Source of the DNA: Myxococcota bacterium
GTDB taxonomy: Bacteria; Myxococcota; UBA4151
Direction of reading: 5' to 3'
Assembly (NCBI GenBank): GCA_028823075.1
Contig: JAPKCE010000143.1
Coordinates: 1 to 5,790 of the forward strand
Length of the DNA stretch: 5,790 nucleotides
Position numbers and translations under genes: made by a program. Position 1 is the first letter of the stretch, and every line of letters starts with the position of its first letter. Positions 1-5,790 of this stretch are shown in pieces. Under the pieces are notes generated by a model that was not told the origin of the DNA, searched no databases, and worked only from the letters and a program-made list of their open reading frames with translations.

Positions 1-993
1 CAGGCGACTTCGCCGAAGCTGGTGGTCACCAAATCGACGGTTCCCGTGGGCACGGCCGACAAAATACGCGCCACCTTACGACAGCATTCGCTATTGTCTC
101 ACCGCGTCGCGTCGAATCCTGAGTTTTTGAAGGAAGGCGCCGCCATCGCCGATTTTCAGCAACCCGACCGCATCATTATCGGTTGCGACGACGCTCAGAG
201 CCAGGCTGAACTCGAACGCCTTTATGCGCCCTTTAACCGCCGCGAACGACGCATCATCACCATGAGCGTGCGCTCCGCCGAGCTCACCAAATACGCCTCC
301 AACGCCATGCTCGCGACGCGCATTAGCTTTATGAATGAACTGGCGAACCTCTGCGATGATCTGGGCGCCGATATTGCCGATGTACGCTATGGAATGGGTT
401 CGGATAAACGTATCGGTCCCCATTTTCTATTCCCCGGCTGTGGCTACGGCGGCTCCTGTTTTCCAAAAGATGTCAAAGCCTTGGCTCATATGGGGAGGCA
501 GTTGGATCGCCCTATGCAGGTGATCGAGGCGGTCGAGCGCGCCAACGCTTTGCAACGCAGCTTATTGGCGCAGCGAGTCGTCGAGACTTTTGGCGAAGAT
601 CTTAGCGGTCGTTGTTTTGCGCTTTGGGGCTTAGCTTTTAAGGCCAAGACTGACGATATGCGTGAAGCGCCGTCGCGGGTGATCATCGAAGAACTTGCCG
701 GGCGTGGCGCTCAGATCGTGGCGCATGATCCCGTGGCGATTGACACCGCCCGAGGTTTAAACCTGCCCAATACCCGCTTTGAGCCACAGATGTACGATGC
801 CTTGTCAGGCTGTGACGCTTTGATAATTTGCACGGACTGGAACGACTACCGAAGCCCGGACTTTGGGCGCATCAAAAAGTCGCTGAGCGGTTCTTTAATT
901 CTCGACGGCCGCAATCTTCTTGATCCCCAGCAGGTGGCTCAGGCTGGCCTAAGCTACCGCGGCATTGGTCGCTCGATGGAACCCCAAACTTGA
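1..993 (+). CDS. ugd: UDP-glucose 6-dehydrogenase, 5'-truncated by the window edge
   Basis: The enzyme oxidises UDP-glucose to UDP-glucuronate with two NAD+ in the cytoplasm, supplying polysaccharide and envelope sugar synthesis. The frame is open from base 1 and ends at TGA 991-993, so 330 residues are present. Relative to the usual family length of about 430-450, roughly the first 110-120 residues, including the N-terminal Rossmann GxGxxG motif, lie off the left edge; the GTG at 22 is only an internal Val codon. Counting from the first codon, one sees KSTVPVGT (11-18), SNPEFLKEG (38-46), the ELTKYASNA helix (94-102), the catalytic-cysteine motif GCGYGGSCFPKD (146-157, nucleophile Cys153), and the C-terminal NAD-domain motif WGLAFKAKTDDMREAPS (209-225), followed by ICTDW and LDGRN. 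GYGGSCFPKD favours UDP-glucose over GDP-mannose dehydrogenase (AlgD typically has GGSCLPKD); this is family knowledge. The stop overlaps the murI start, suggesting cotranscription and coupled translation. Confidence 0.95.
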   Translation, partial: QATSPKLVVTKSTVPVGTADKIRATLRQHSLLSHRVASNPEFLKEGAAIADFQQPDRIIIGCDDAQSQAELERLYAPFNRRERRIITMSVRSAELTKYASNAMLATRISFMNELANLCDDLGADIADVRYGMGSDKRIGPHFLFPGCGYGGSCFPKDVKALAHMGRQLDRPMQVIEAVERANALQRSLLAQRVVETFGEDLSGRCFALWGLAFKAKTDDMREAPSRVIIEELAGRGAQIVAHDPVAIDTARGLNLPNTRFEPQMYDALSGCDALIICTDWNDYRSPDFGRIKKSLSGSLILDGRNLLDPQQVAQAGLSYRGIGRSMEPQT

Positions 994-1763
994 GCATCGG
1001 CGTTTTCGATTCGGGTGTCGGAGGGCTGACGGTGCTCGCTGCCCTGCGCGCTGCTTTGCCCGAAGCTGATCTCTTGTATCTCGGCGATACGGCGCGCGTC
1101 CCTTACGGCACGCGCAGCGCCGCGACGGTGGGGACCTACTCGCAAGACTGCGCTCGTTGGCTAATTGACCAGGGCTGCGAGCAGTTGGTGATCGCTTGCA
1201 ATACAGCCTCGGCCTACGGTGCACAGGGGGTGCGCCAGTTGGCACAAGGCCGGCAGGTGCATGAGGTGATCGGCGCCGGAGCTCAAGCCGCCGCCGACCT
1301 TGGTACGTCGCGCGGCGTTGCGGTGCTCGCCACTCGCGGCACTGTCGGCTCTAAAGCTTATTTAAAAGCCTTGCAGGATCGCATGCCCGGGGTGCCGCTG
1401 CGCCAGGTCGCTTGCCCCTTATTGGTGCCGATGGTCGAAGAGGGTTGGTACGACCACGAAGCCACAAAATCCGCCATCCGCACCTACCTTGCCGAGTTGC
1501 AGGGTTTTGAGTTTGACCGCATGATTTTGGGTTGCACCCATTACCCTTTAATCCGCGACCATTTGCAAGACGCGGTCGGTGCTGAAGTCCGGTTGATTGA
1601 TTCGAGCGCCGCCATCGCCGCCGCTTTAACGCGCAAAGGCTTGCCTAAAGGTCGCGGCCAAACCCGTCTAGCTTTTAGCGATGACCCTGAGTTGTCGGCG
1701 CATGTGGTGGCTCGTATTTTCCCGCATGCTGTGCATGGGGTTGAGCGCATCGACTGGGGTTAA
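990..1763 (+). CDS. murI: Glutamate racemase
   Basis: This cytoplasmic, cofactor-independent racemase converts L-glutamate to D-glutamate for the peptidoglycan stem peptide. The 257-residue product is a normal family length. It shows the N-terminal signature IGVFDSGVGGLTV (3-15, catalytic-site Asp7), LGDTARVPYG (31-40), the first catalytic cysteine in ACNTAS (Cys70) and the second in GCTHYP (Cys182, with His184), so both acid/base cysteines are intact. The start is TTG at 990: the conserved IGVFDSG begins at residue 3 and no in-frame ATG or GTG lies close upstream. The ATG at 976 is in the ugd frame. The Shine-Dalgarno is weak (GGA at 978-980). TTGA at 990-993 is shared with the ugd stop, which suggests translational coupling. 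The TAA stop at 1761-1763 overlaps the stop of the convergent metH. Confidence 0.96.
   Translation: MSIGVFDSGVGGLTVLAALRAALPEADLLYLGDTARVPYGTRSAATVGTYSQDCARWLIDQGCEQLVIACNTASAYGAQGVRQLAQGRQVHEVIGAGAQAAADLGTSRGVAVLATRGTVGSKAYLKALQDRMPGVPLRQVACPLLVPMVEEGWYDHEATKSAIRTYLAELQGFEFDRMILGCTHYPLIRDHLQDAVGAEVRLIDSSAAIAAALTRKGLPKGRGQTRLAFSDDPELSAHVVARIFPHAVHGVERIDWG
1721..1740 (-). repeat. Inverted repeat (stem-loop) just past the metH stop, inside murI
   Basis: On the minus strand CCCCATGC and GCATGcGGG can form an 8-bp stem with one bulged C and an ACA loop, starting 19 nt after the metH stop. It is followed by AAAATAC, not T residues, so it does not look like an intrinsic terminator. It could protect the metH mRNA 3' end or pause polymerase, but it also lies in murI codons for residues His-Ala-Val-His near the C-terminus. 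Confidence 0.3.
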
Positions 1764-4700
1764 GCGAGCAGCAGCGGCGCGAGCCAGCGCTGGCATTCTT
1801 TAATCGTTTCGCGGCGCCGCTCAGCGACATCAGCGAGCTGTTCATCATCGATACTTCCGATGCTGAAATAACGCGCCTCGTCGGCGGCAAAGTAAAATCC
1901 GGCGACGCTAGCCGTGGGGGTCATGGCACAGCTTTCGGTCAGCTCCGCACCGATTTTATCGGCTTCAAGTAGGCGATAAATAATTCTTTTATGGCGATGG
2001 TCCGGGCAGGCTGGGTAGCCGGGCGCAGGCCGAATACCATTGTATTTTTCGGCAAAGAGTTCGTCCATACTCAAACTCTCGTCGGCGGCAAAGCCCCAGT
2101 CCTGTTGGCGTACGCGACGGTGCAACCATTCGGCTAGGCCTTCGGCAAAGCGGTCGGCCAGCGCCGTAACGATGAGCGCTGAATAGCTGTCGTTATCGGC
2201 TTCAAATTGCGCCACAAGCTCACTTAAGCCCTCTCCGGCGTTGCACCAGAATAGGCCGAGGTGATCGTTGTTGTCGGCGATAAAATCAGCGAGGCATGCC
2301 GGTTTCTTGCCGCGTTGTTGGCGCAGGAATTCAAAGCGCTGTTCGCCCTCAGGTCCTTGCATGAGCACCGTTTCGCCTTCGCCCTTGGCGGGCCAAATAC
2401 CAAATGCAGCGCGCGCCTTGAGCAGTTTGCCTTCAAGAATCTCCTGAAGGAGTTTTTTGGCGTCGACCCAGAGATCCGAGGCTGCTTCGCCCTGGCGTTC
2501 GTCGGAGAGCAGTGCCGGATACATGCCTTTGAACTCCCAGGCGTGGAAAAACGGCGCCCAGTCGATGCATTCGAGCAACTGTTCCAGCGGGATGTTATCG
2601 AGCCGGGTCAAGCCCGGCGAATTCGGCGCCGGCGAAGGTTCCTCGACTCGCTTCGCTAGGCCACGCGCTTTGTCGAGTTTGAGCAGGGTTTGGCGCGCTT
2701 TGTTGGCAAGGTAGCGTCTTTTTAGCGTTTCGTGCTGCTCTTCGTTTTTCGCTAAAAACTCGCTGTTATCGCCGAGCAGTGCGGCACAAGTTGCTACCGA
2801 GCGCGAGGCGTCGCGCACATGCACCGTACCGCCGTCGTAAGCCGGCGCAATGCGCAAGGCGGTATGCAGCGGCGAAGTGGTAGCGCCACCGATGAGCAGC
2901 GGCAAGACCATGCCGCGGCGCTTCATCTCGGCGGCGACGTTGGTCATTTCGTCAAGGCTAGGGGTGATTAAACCCGACAGCCCAACGAGGTCGACGTCCT
3001 GCTCTATCGCGGCGTCCAAAATATTTTCGCAGCGCACCATAACGCCTAAATCGATGATCTCGTAGCCGTTGCATTCGAGCACCACGCCGACGATGTTTTT
3101 ACCGATGTCATGCACGTCGCCTTTGACCGTCGCTAGGAGGATTCGCCCCTTAGAACTGCGTCCTTCACCGCGCTCAAGATAAGGTTCCAGCCAGGCGACC
3201 GCACGCTTCATAACGCGCGCCGATTTAACCACCTGAGGCAGGAACATTTTACCGGCGCCAAAGAGATCACCAACGCGGTTCATACCGTCCATGAGGGGTC
3301 CTTCGATCACCTGCAAAGCCGACTTCGTTTGCTCAAAGACAGCTGCCGTATCCTCTTCGATAAAGGCGTCGATCCCATGCACCAAGGCATGGCTTAGTCT
3401 TTGACTGACGGGCTCTTCACGCCAACTCAAGTCGGCGCCGGCCGCGGCAATGCCCTGCGCTTTGTGGGCAAGTTCAAGAAGGCGCTCGGTGGCGTCGTCT
3501 CGGCGGTCGAAAAGGAGGTCTTCTATGCGCTGCACAAGGTCGCTGTCGAGGTCGTCGTAGAGCGGCAACGCGCCGGCGTTGACGATACCCATGTCCAACC
3601 CTTCGGCGACCGCGTGGTAGAGAAACACCGCATGCATCGCCTCGCGCAAAGGCGCTTGGCCGCGAAAAGAAAAGCTCAGGTTGCTCAAGCCGCCGCTACA
3701 GCGCGCCCCGGGTAAGTTGGATTTAATCCATTTTACCGCAGCAATAAAATCGATCGCATAGCGCCTATGTTCGTCCAGCCCGGTGCCGATAGCGAAAATA
3801 TTGGCGTCGAAAATAATGTCACCAGGCGGCACTTCAAGCGTCTCGGTGAGCAGCGTATAAGCACGCTGGCAGATGGCGATTCGCTTTTTAAAAGTATCGG
3901 CTTGGCCGTCTTCGTCAAAGGCCATCACCACCATCGCAGCACCCAAAGCCTTGGCCTCGGAAGCGGCAGCCAAAAAGGCTTCTTCACCTTCTTTGAGGGA
4001 GATCGAGTTGATGATCGCTTTACCTTGAACGCAGCGCAGCCCGGCGTTTAGAATTTCGGGGCGTGAGGAGTCGATCATGAAGGGCAAACGGGCGATATCC
4101 GGTTCGCTGCCGAGCAGATTTAAATAGCGCTTCATCGCCGCTACGCCGTCGATCAGGGCGTCGTCAAAGTTGATGTCCAAAATCTGCGCACCGCCAAGAA
4201 CTTGGCTGCGTGCAATATCGATAGCGGCTGTGAAATCATCGGCCTCAATCAGTCGCTTAAATGCCCTCGATCCGGTCATGTTCGTGCGCTCGCCGATGTT
4301 GACGAAGAGCGACTTGTCATCGAGTTTTAGAGCTTCAAGCCCGGTATAGTTCGACGTTTTAGGCGGTTCGGCGAGTTTGCGCGGAGCGTGACCTGCGATG
4401 GCTTCGGCGATGGCCAAAATATGCGCCGGCGTGGTGCCGCAGCAGCCACCGATGATGTTCAGCAAACCATCTTGTGCCCAGGCGCCGAGTTGCTCCGCCA
4501 TACGTTCGGGGCTTTCGTCGTAATCGCCCAGTTCGTTGGGCAGCCCGGCGTTGGGGTGAGCGGCCACACTAAAAGGTGCCCAGGCTGCGAGTTCGGCCAC
4601 ATAAGGGCGCAATTGCTCGGCGCCCAAAGCGCAGTTGAAGCCCACGGAAACCGGGTTTGTATGCATCATGGACAGAGCAAAGGCCTCGGCAGTTTGCCCC

Positions 4701-5368
4701 GAAAGCGTACGCCCTGAAGCGTCGGTGATGGTGCCTGAGATCATCACCGGCCAGCGCTCGCCGCGGGCCTTAAAGACCTGTTCGATGGCGTAGGCGGCGG
4801 CCTTGGCGTTGAGGGTATCAAAAATGGTTTCGATCATGAGCAGATCGGCACCGCCGTCGAGCAGACCTTCGCAGGCGGTTTGATAACTCTCTGCGAGTTC
4901 GTCGAAACTGATGTTGCGCATGCCCGGGTCGTTGACGTCCGGACTCATCGAGGCGGTGCGGTTGGTTGGCCCAAAAACGCCGACGACCAGCCGCGGGCGG
5001 TCTGCGCTGCTCAAGGCGTCGCAGGCCTTGCGTGCCAGTTGCGCCGAGGTTTTGTTGAGCTCGTAGACGAGTTCCTCGAGCCCATAATCGGCCTGGCTGA
5101 CGGCGTTGGAATTAAAAGTGTTGGTTTCGATCAGATCGGCGCCGGCTTCGAGATAGGCGCTATGAATTGCTTCGATAATGTCGGGTCGGGTCAAACTGAG
5201 CAGGTCGTTATTGACTTCTAAGTCGCTGTTATGAGTGGCAAAGCGCTGGCCTCGAAAGTCAGATTCGCCGAGCTTATAACCCTGAATCATGGTGCCCATA
5301 GCGCCATCGAGCAGCAAAATTCGCTGCGCCATGAGTTTTTTGAATTCGTTGATGCGGGCGTTGTTCAT
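1760..5368 (-). CDS. metH: Cobalamin-dependent methionine synthase (5-methyltetrahydrofolate-homocysteine methyltransferase)
   Basis: MetH transfers the methyl group of 5-methyltetrahydrofolate to homocysteine through methylcobalamin, making methionine and regenerating tetrahydrofolate in the cytoplasm. The 1202-residue product is slightly shorter than E. coli MetH (1227) but has every module. The homocysteine domain (about 1-325) has zinc cysteines Cys246 (NCALG) and Cys309/Cys310 (GGCCGTTP). The folate domain (about 350-620) has VNIGERTNMTGS and DGQADT. The cap domain (about 640-735) has EGPLMDGMN and MFLPQVVKSARVMK. The B12 domain (about 740-895) has DVHDIG with cobalt ligand His753, then SGLITPS (798-804) and IGGATTS. 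The activation domain (about 930-1202) has IDWAPFF (Asp936), Glu1076, RPAPGYPACP (Arg1113) and Tyr1167, matching E. coli Asp946, Glu1097, Arg1134 and Tyr1189. The first ATG was chosen because it follows a strong AAAGGAGG; Met13 has no such site. Odd residues are Arg779 and Arg436-Pro437. Flavodoxin-type reductive reactivation is expected from the family. Confidence 0.98.
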   Translation of the reverse strand: MNNARINEFKKLMAQRILLLDGAMGTMIQGYKLGESDFRGQRFATHNSDLEVNNDLLSLTRPDIIEAIHSAYLEAGADLIETNTFNSNAVSQADYGLEELVYELNKTSAQLARKACDALSSADRPRLVVGVFGPTNRTASMSPDVNDPGMRNISFDELAESYQTACEGLLDGGADLLMIETIFDTLNAKAAAYAIEQVFKARGERWPVMISGTITDASGRTLSGQTAEAFALSMMHTNPVSVGFNCALGAEQLRPYVAELAAWAPFSVAAHPNAGLPNELGDYDESPERMAEQLGAWAQDGLLNIIGGCCGTTPAHILAIAEAIAGHAPRKLAEPPKTSNYTGLEALKLDDKSLFVNIGERTNMTGSRAFKRLIEADDFTAAIDIARSQVLGGAQILDINFDDALIDGVAAMKRYLNLLGSEPDIARLPFMIDSSRPEILNAGLRCVQGKAIINSISLKEGEEAFLAAASEAKALGAAMVVMAFDEDGQADTFKKRIAICQRAYTLLTETLEVPPGDIIFDANIFAIGTGLDEHRRYAIDFIAAVKWIKSNLPGARCSGGLSNLSFSFRGQAPLREAMHAVFLYHAVAEGLDMGIVNAGALPLYDDLDSDLVQRIEDLLFDRRDDATERLLELAHKAQGIAAAGADLSWREEPVSQRLSHALVHGIDAFIEEDTAAVFEQTKSALQVIEGPLMDGMNRVGDLFGAGKMFLPQVVKSARVMKRAVAWLEPYLERGEGRSSKGRILLATVKGDVHDIGKNIVGVVLECNGYEIIDLGVMVRCENILDAAIEQDVDLVGLSGLITPSLDEMTNVAAEMKRRGMVLPLLIGGATTSPLHTALRIAPAYDGGTVHVRDASRSVATCAALLGDNSEFLAKNEEQHETLKRRYLANKARQTLLKLDKARGLAKRVEEPSPAPNSPGLTRLDNIPLEQLLECIDWAPFFHAWEFKGMYPALLSDERQGEAASDLWVDAKKLLQEILEGKLLKARAAFGIWPAKGEGETVLMQGPEGEQRFEFLRQQRGKKPACLADFIADNNDHLGLFWCNAGEGLSELVAQFEADNDSYSALIVTALADRFAEGLAEWLHRRVRQQDWGFAADESLSMDELFAEKYNGIRPAPGYPACPDHRHKRIIYRLLEADKIGAELTESCAMTPTASVAGFYFAADEARYFSIGSIDDEQLADVAERRRETIKECQRWLAPLLLA
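1783..1801 (+). terminator. Candidate terminator hairpin for murI, inside the metH 3' end
   Basis: GCCAGCGCTGGC (1783-1794) is a perfect 12-base palindrome that can fold as a 4-bp stem with a GCGC tetraloop. It is followed on the plus strand by the T-rich ATTCTTT (1795-1801) and starts 20 nt after the murI stop. The stem is short, and the bases also encode the conserved RWLA segment of MetH (about residues 1194-1197), so the symmetry may be coincidental. Confidence 0.3.
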
Positions 5369-5371
5369 GCG

Positions 5372-5379
5372 CCTCCTTT
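5372..5379 (-). promoter_or_regulatory. Ribosome binding site of metH
   Basis: Read on the minus strand this is AAAGGAGG, nearly perfectly complementary to the 16S rRNA 3' end, followed by only CGC before the ATG at 5368-5366. The match is very strong but the 3-nt spacer is shorter than usual. It decides the choice of the first ATG over the internal Met13, which has no comparable site. Confidence 0.85.
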
Positions 5380-5385
5380 ATAGAA

Positions 5386-5415
5386 ATATTGCGCCGACGG
5401 CATACGCTGTTTCAA
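5386..5415 (-). promoter_or_regulatory. Possible weak sigma-70-like promoter of metH
   Basis: On the minus strand, TTGAAA (5415-5410) resembles a -35 element. It is followed after 18 bp by the AT-rich CAATAT (5391-5386) in the -10 position, which matches the consensus in only three of six places. A closer -10 match, TATAAA at 5382-5377, runs into the Shine-Dalgarno and would leave almost no leader. This is offered only as the best candidate in the gap; another promoter may lie farther upstream. Confidence 0.2.
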
Positions 5416-5493
5416 GCTCGCGTAAGAATCGCCGACCGGCGCCGCGGGGCGGACTGGCGACCGAGGCTGATTGGGAATATCGAGCAAAGGGTG

Positions 5494-5513
5494 TCCGCTA
5501 AGGGCCCTGCGGA
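5494..5513 (-). terminator. Weak candidate terminator of the porin-like gene
   Basis: On the minus strand TCCGC and GCGGA form a 5-bp stem around a 10-nt loop that contains the palindrome AGGGCCCT. It starts about 20 nt after the TAG stop of the upstream gene. The sequence after it is ACACCCTTTG rather than a run of T, so it is not a classical intrinsic terminator. Position is the main argument. Confidence 0.22.
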
Positions 5514-5532
5514 GAAGATCGAATTCCAACGG

Positions 5533-5790
5533 CTAGAAGCGATACTGCGCTACCAACTTAACGCTCTGCTTATGCTCGGCGCTCTTACCGGCTTCATTCG
5601 CCGCAAGTTGGTGATCCGAGAAGATCAAACTGAGTAGCCCAATATGTCCGCGGAAGTAGTAATGAAGCGCCGCGCGCATCTGCGTTTCGTCACGAATTTT
5701 CTTCAAGTCGGTCTGCATAACCTCGGGCGGGTTGGTGAAATCCGAGGCCAGAAACTGACCGAAATCAACTGCCACCATGAGTTTCTTGCG
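5533..5790 (-). CDS. C-terminal part of an outer-membrane beta-barrel (porin-like) protein, cut by the window edge
   Basis: The minus-strand frame is open from the right edge to a TAG stop at 5535-5533, giving 85 residues; the Met encoded at 5778-5776 is probably internal, because the frame continues upstream as Arg-Lys-Lys-Leu. The segment alternates polar and hydrophobic residues as in amphipathic beta-strands (KLMVAVDFGQFLA, QMRAALHYYF, GLLSLIF), with polar stretches between them (TNPPEVMQTDLKKIRDE, AANEAGKSAEHKQ). It ends SVKLVAQYRF: a terminal Phe with an aromatic at -3 is the signal used by the BAM machinery to insert barrels into the outer membrane. The pattern recalls the ends of porins such as the phosphate-selective OprP/OprO type, but that assignment is a guess and no substrate can be given. 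metH follows after 164 bp on the same strand, so readthrough is possible but not implied. Confidence 0.72.
   Translation of the reverse strand, partial: RKKLMVAVDFGQFLASDFTNPPEVMQTDLKKIRDETQMRAALHYYFRGHIGLLSLIFSDHQLAANEAGKSAEHKQSVKLVAQYRF

Larger units (their letters stand above)
5369..5532. other. Intergenic region between the porin-like gene and metH
   Basis: These 164 bp must contain the end of the upstream transcript, the metH leader, or both. Apart from the metH ribosome binding site and a doubtful promoter, I see an inverted repeat TCCGC...GCGGA (5494-5513) and a short G+C-rich hairpin CGCC-GACC-GGCG (5430-5441) followed on the minus strand by ATTCTT. I did not recognise the conserved core of a cobalamin riboswitch or of the S-adenosylhomocysteine riboswitch that precedes metH in some proteobacteria, nor a MetJ box (AGACGTCT). 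No credible small gene is seen. Confidence 0.6.

Noticed and set aside
22..24. GTG as the real start of ugd
   Set aside because: The frame is open to base 1 and this point lies well inside the family alignment, past the N-terminal NAD-binding motif, so the gene is cut by the window edge.
949..1245. Minus-strand open frame of 98 codons opposite murI
   Set aside because: It lies opposite the conserved N-terminus of murI and has Arg/Ala/Pro-rich composition typical of a shadow frame.
2261..2659. Plus-strand open frames of up to 132 codons opposite metH, also at 3401-3715, 3767-4051, 4388-4717 and 4880-5221
   Set aside because: All lie antisense to conserved MetH domains and their translations show no family motif; they follow from codon bias.
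5392..5436. Direct repeat CGCCGAC at 5392-5398 and 5430-5436 as possible operator half-sites
   Set aside because: A 7-base repeat is easily expected by chance in G+C-rich DNA and no palindromic operator structure accompanies it.
5445..5475. Minus-strand CAGCCTCGG resembling the CAGGCTCGG element of the S-adenosylhomocysteine riboswitch
   Set aside because: The required preceding GAGGAGCGCTGC core is absent and the element itself has a mismatch.
5471..5498. Plus-strand TTGGGAAT...GGGTGTCC resembling part of a cobalamin riboswitch
   Set aside because: It is on the strand opposite metH, has no downstream plus-strand gene here, and lacks the rest of the conserved core including the B12 box.
5389..5637. 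Plus-strand open frame of 82 codons across the metH-porin gap
   Set aside because: It starts at a TTG, is rich in Arg as expected for an antisense frame in G+C-rich DNA, overlaps the barrel C-terminus, and resembles no family.
5776..5778. ATG at the right edge as the start of a small 81-residue protein
   Set aside because: The frame continues to the window edge with strand-like residues and the product looks like a barrel end without a signal peptide, so it is more likely internal to a larger gene.

Overview
The window reads as an ordinary bacterial chromosomal segment, most likely from a gammaproteobacterium. The evidence is a MetH that aligns closely by eye with those of Escherichia and Pseudomonas, an outer-membrane beta-barrel C-terminus ending in Phe (so a Gram-negative envelope), G+C-rich codon use that looks uniform across the window, and dense packing. 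Genus cannot be named from this sequence. I see no mobile element, CRISPR array, tRNA, rRNA or sign of recent transfer.

Layout. Bases 1-993 (+) hold the C-terminal three quarters of a UDP-glucose 6-dehydrogenase whose start lies off the left edge. Its TGA stop overlaps the TTG start of a complete glutamate racemase gene, murI (990-1763, +), giving a tight two-gene unit for envelope precursors: UDP-glucuronate for polysaccharides and D-glutamate for peptidoglycan. murI then meets the large convergent metH gene (1760-5368, -) tail to tail, and the two stop codons share one TTAA. metH encodes a full-length cobalamin-dependent methionine synthase with all four functional modules and all expected ligand residues. 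A 164-bp gap (5369-5532) separates metH from the C-terminal end of an outer-membrane beta-barrel protein (5533-5790, -) that enters from the right edge.

Functionally the genes form two unrelated groups: envelope precursor synthesis on the + strand, and one-carbon/methionine metabolism on the - strand behind a porin-like gene. The most notable structural point is the metH/murI junction. It has no spacer, and inverted repeats lie about 20 nt past each stop inside the opposing gene. Smaller points are the TTG start of murI, a few unusual residues in MetH, and the absence of a recognisable cobalamin or S-adenosylhomocysteine riboswitch ahead of metH. I found no convincing evidence of an undescribed system.
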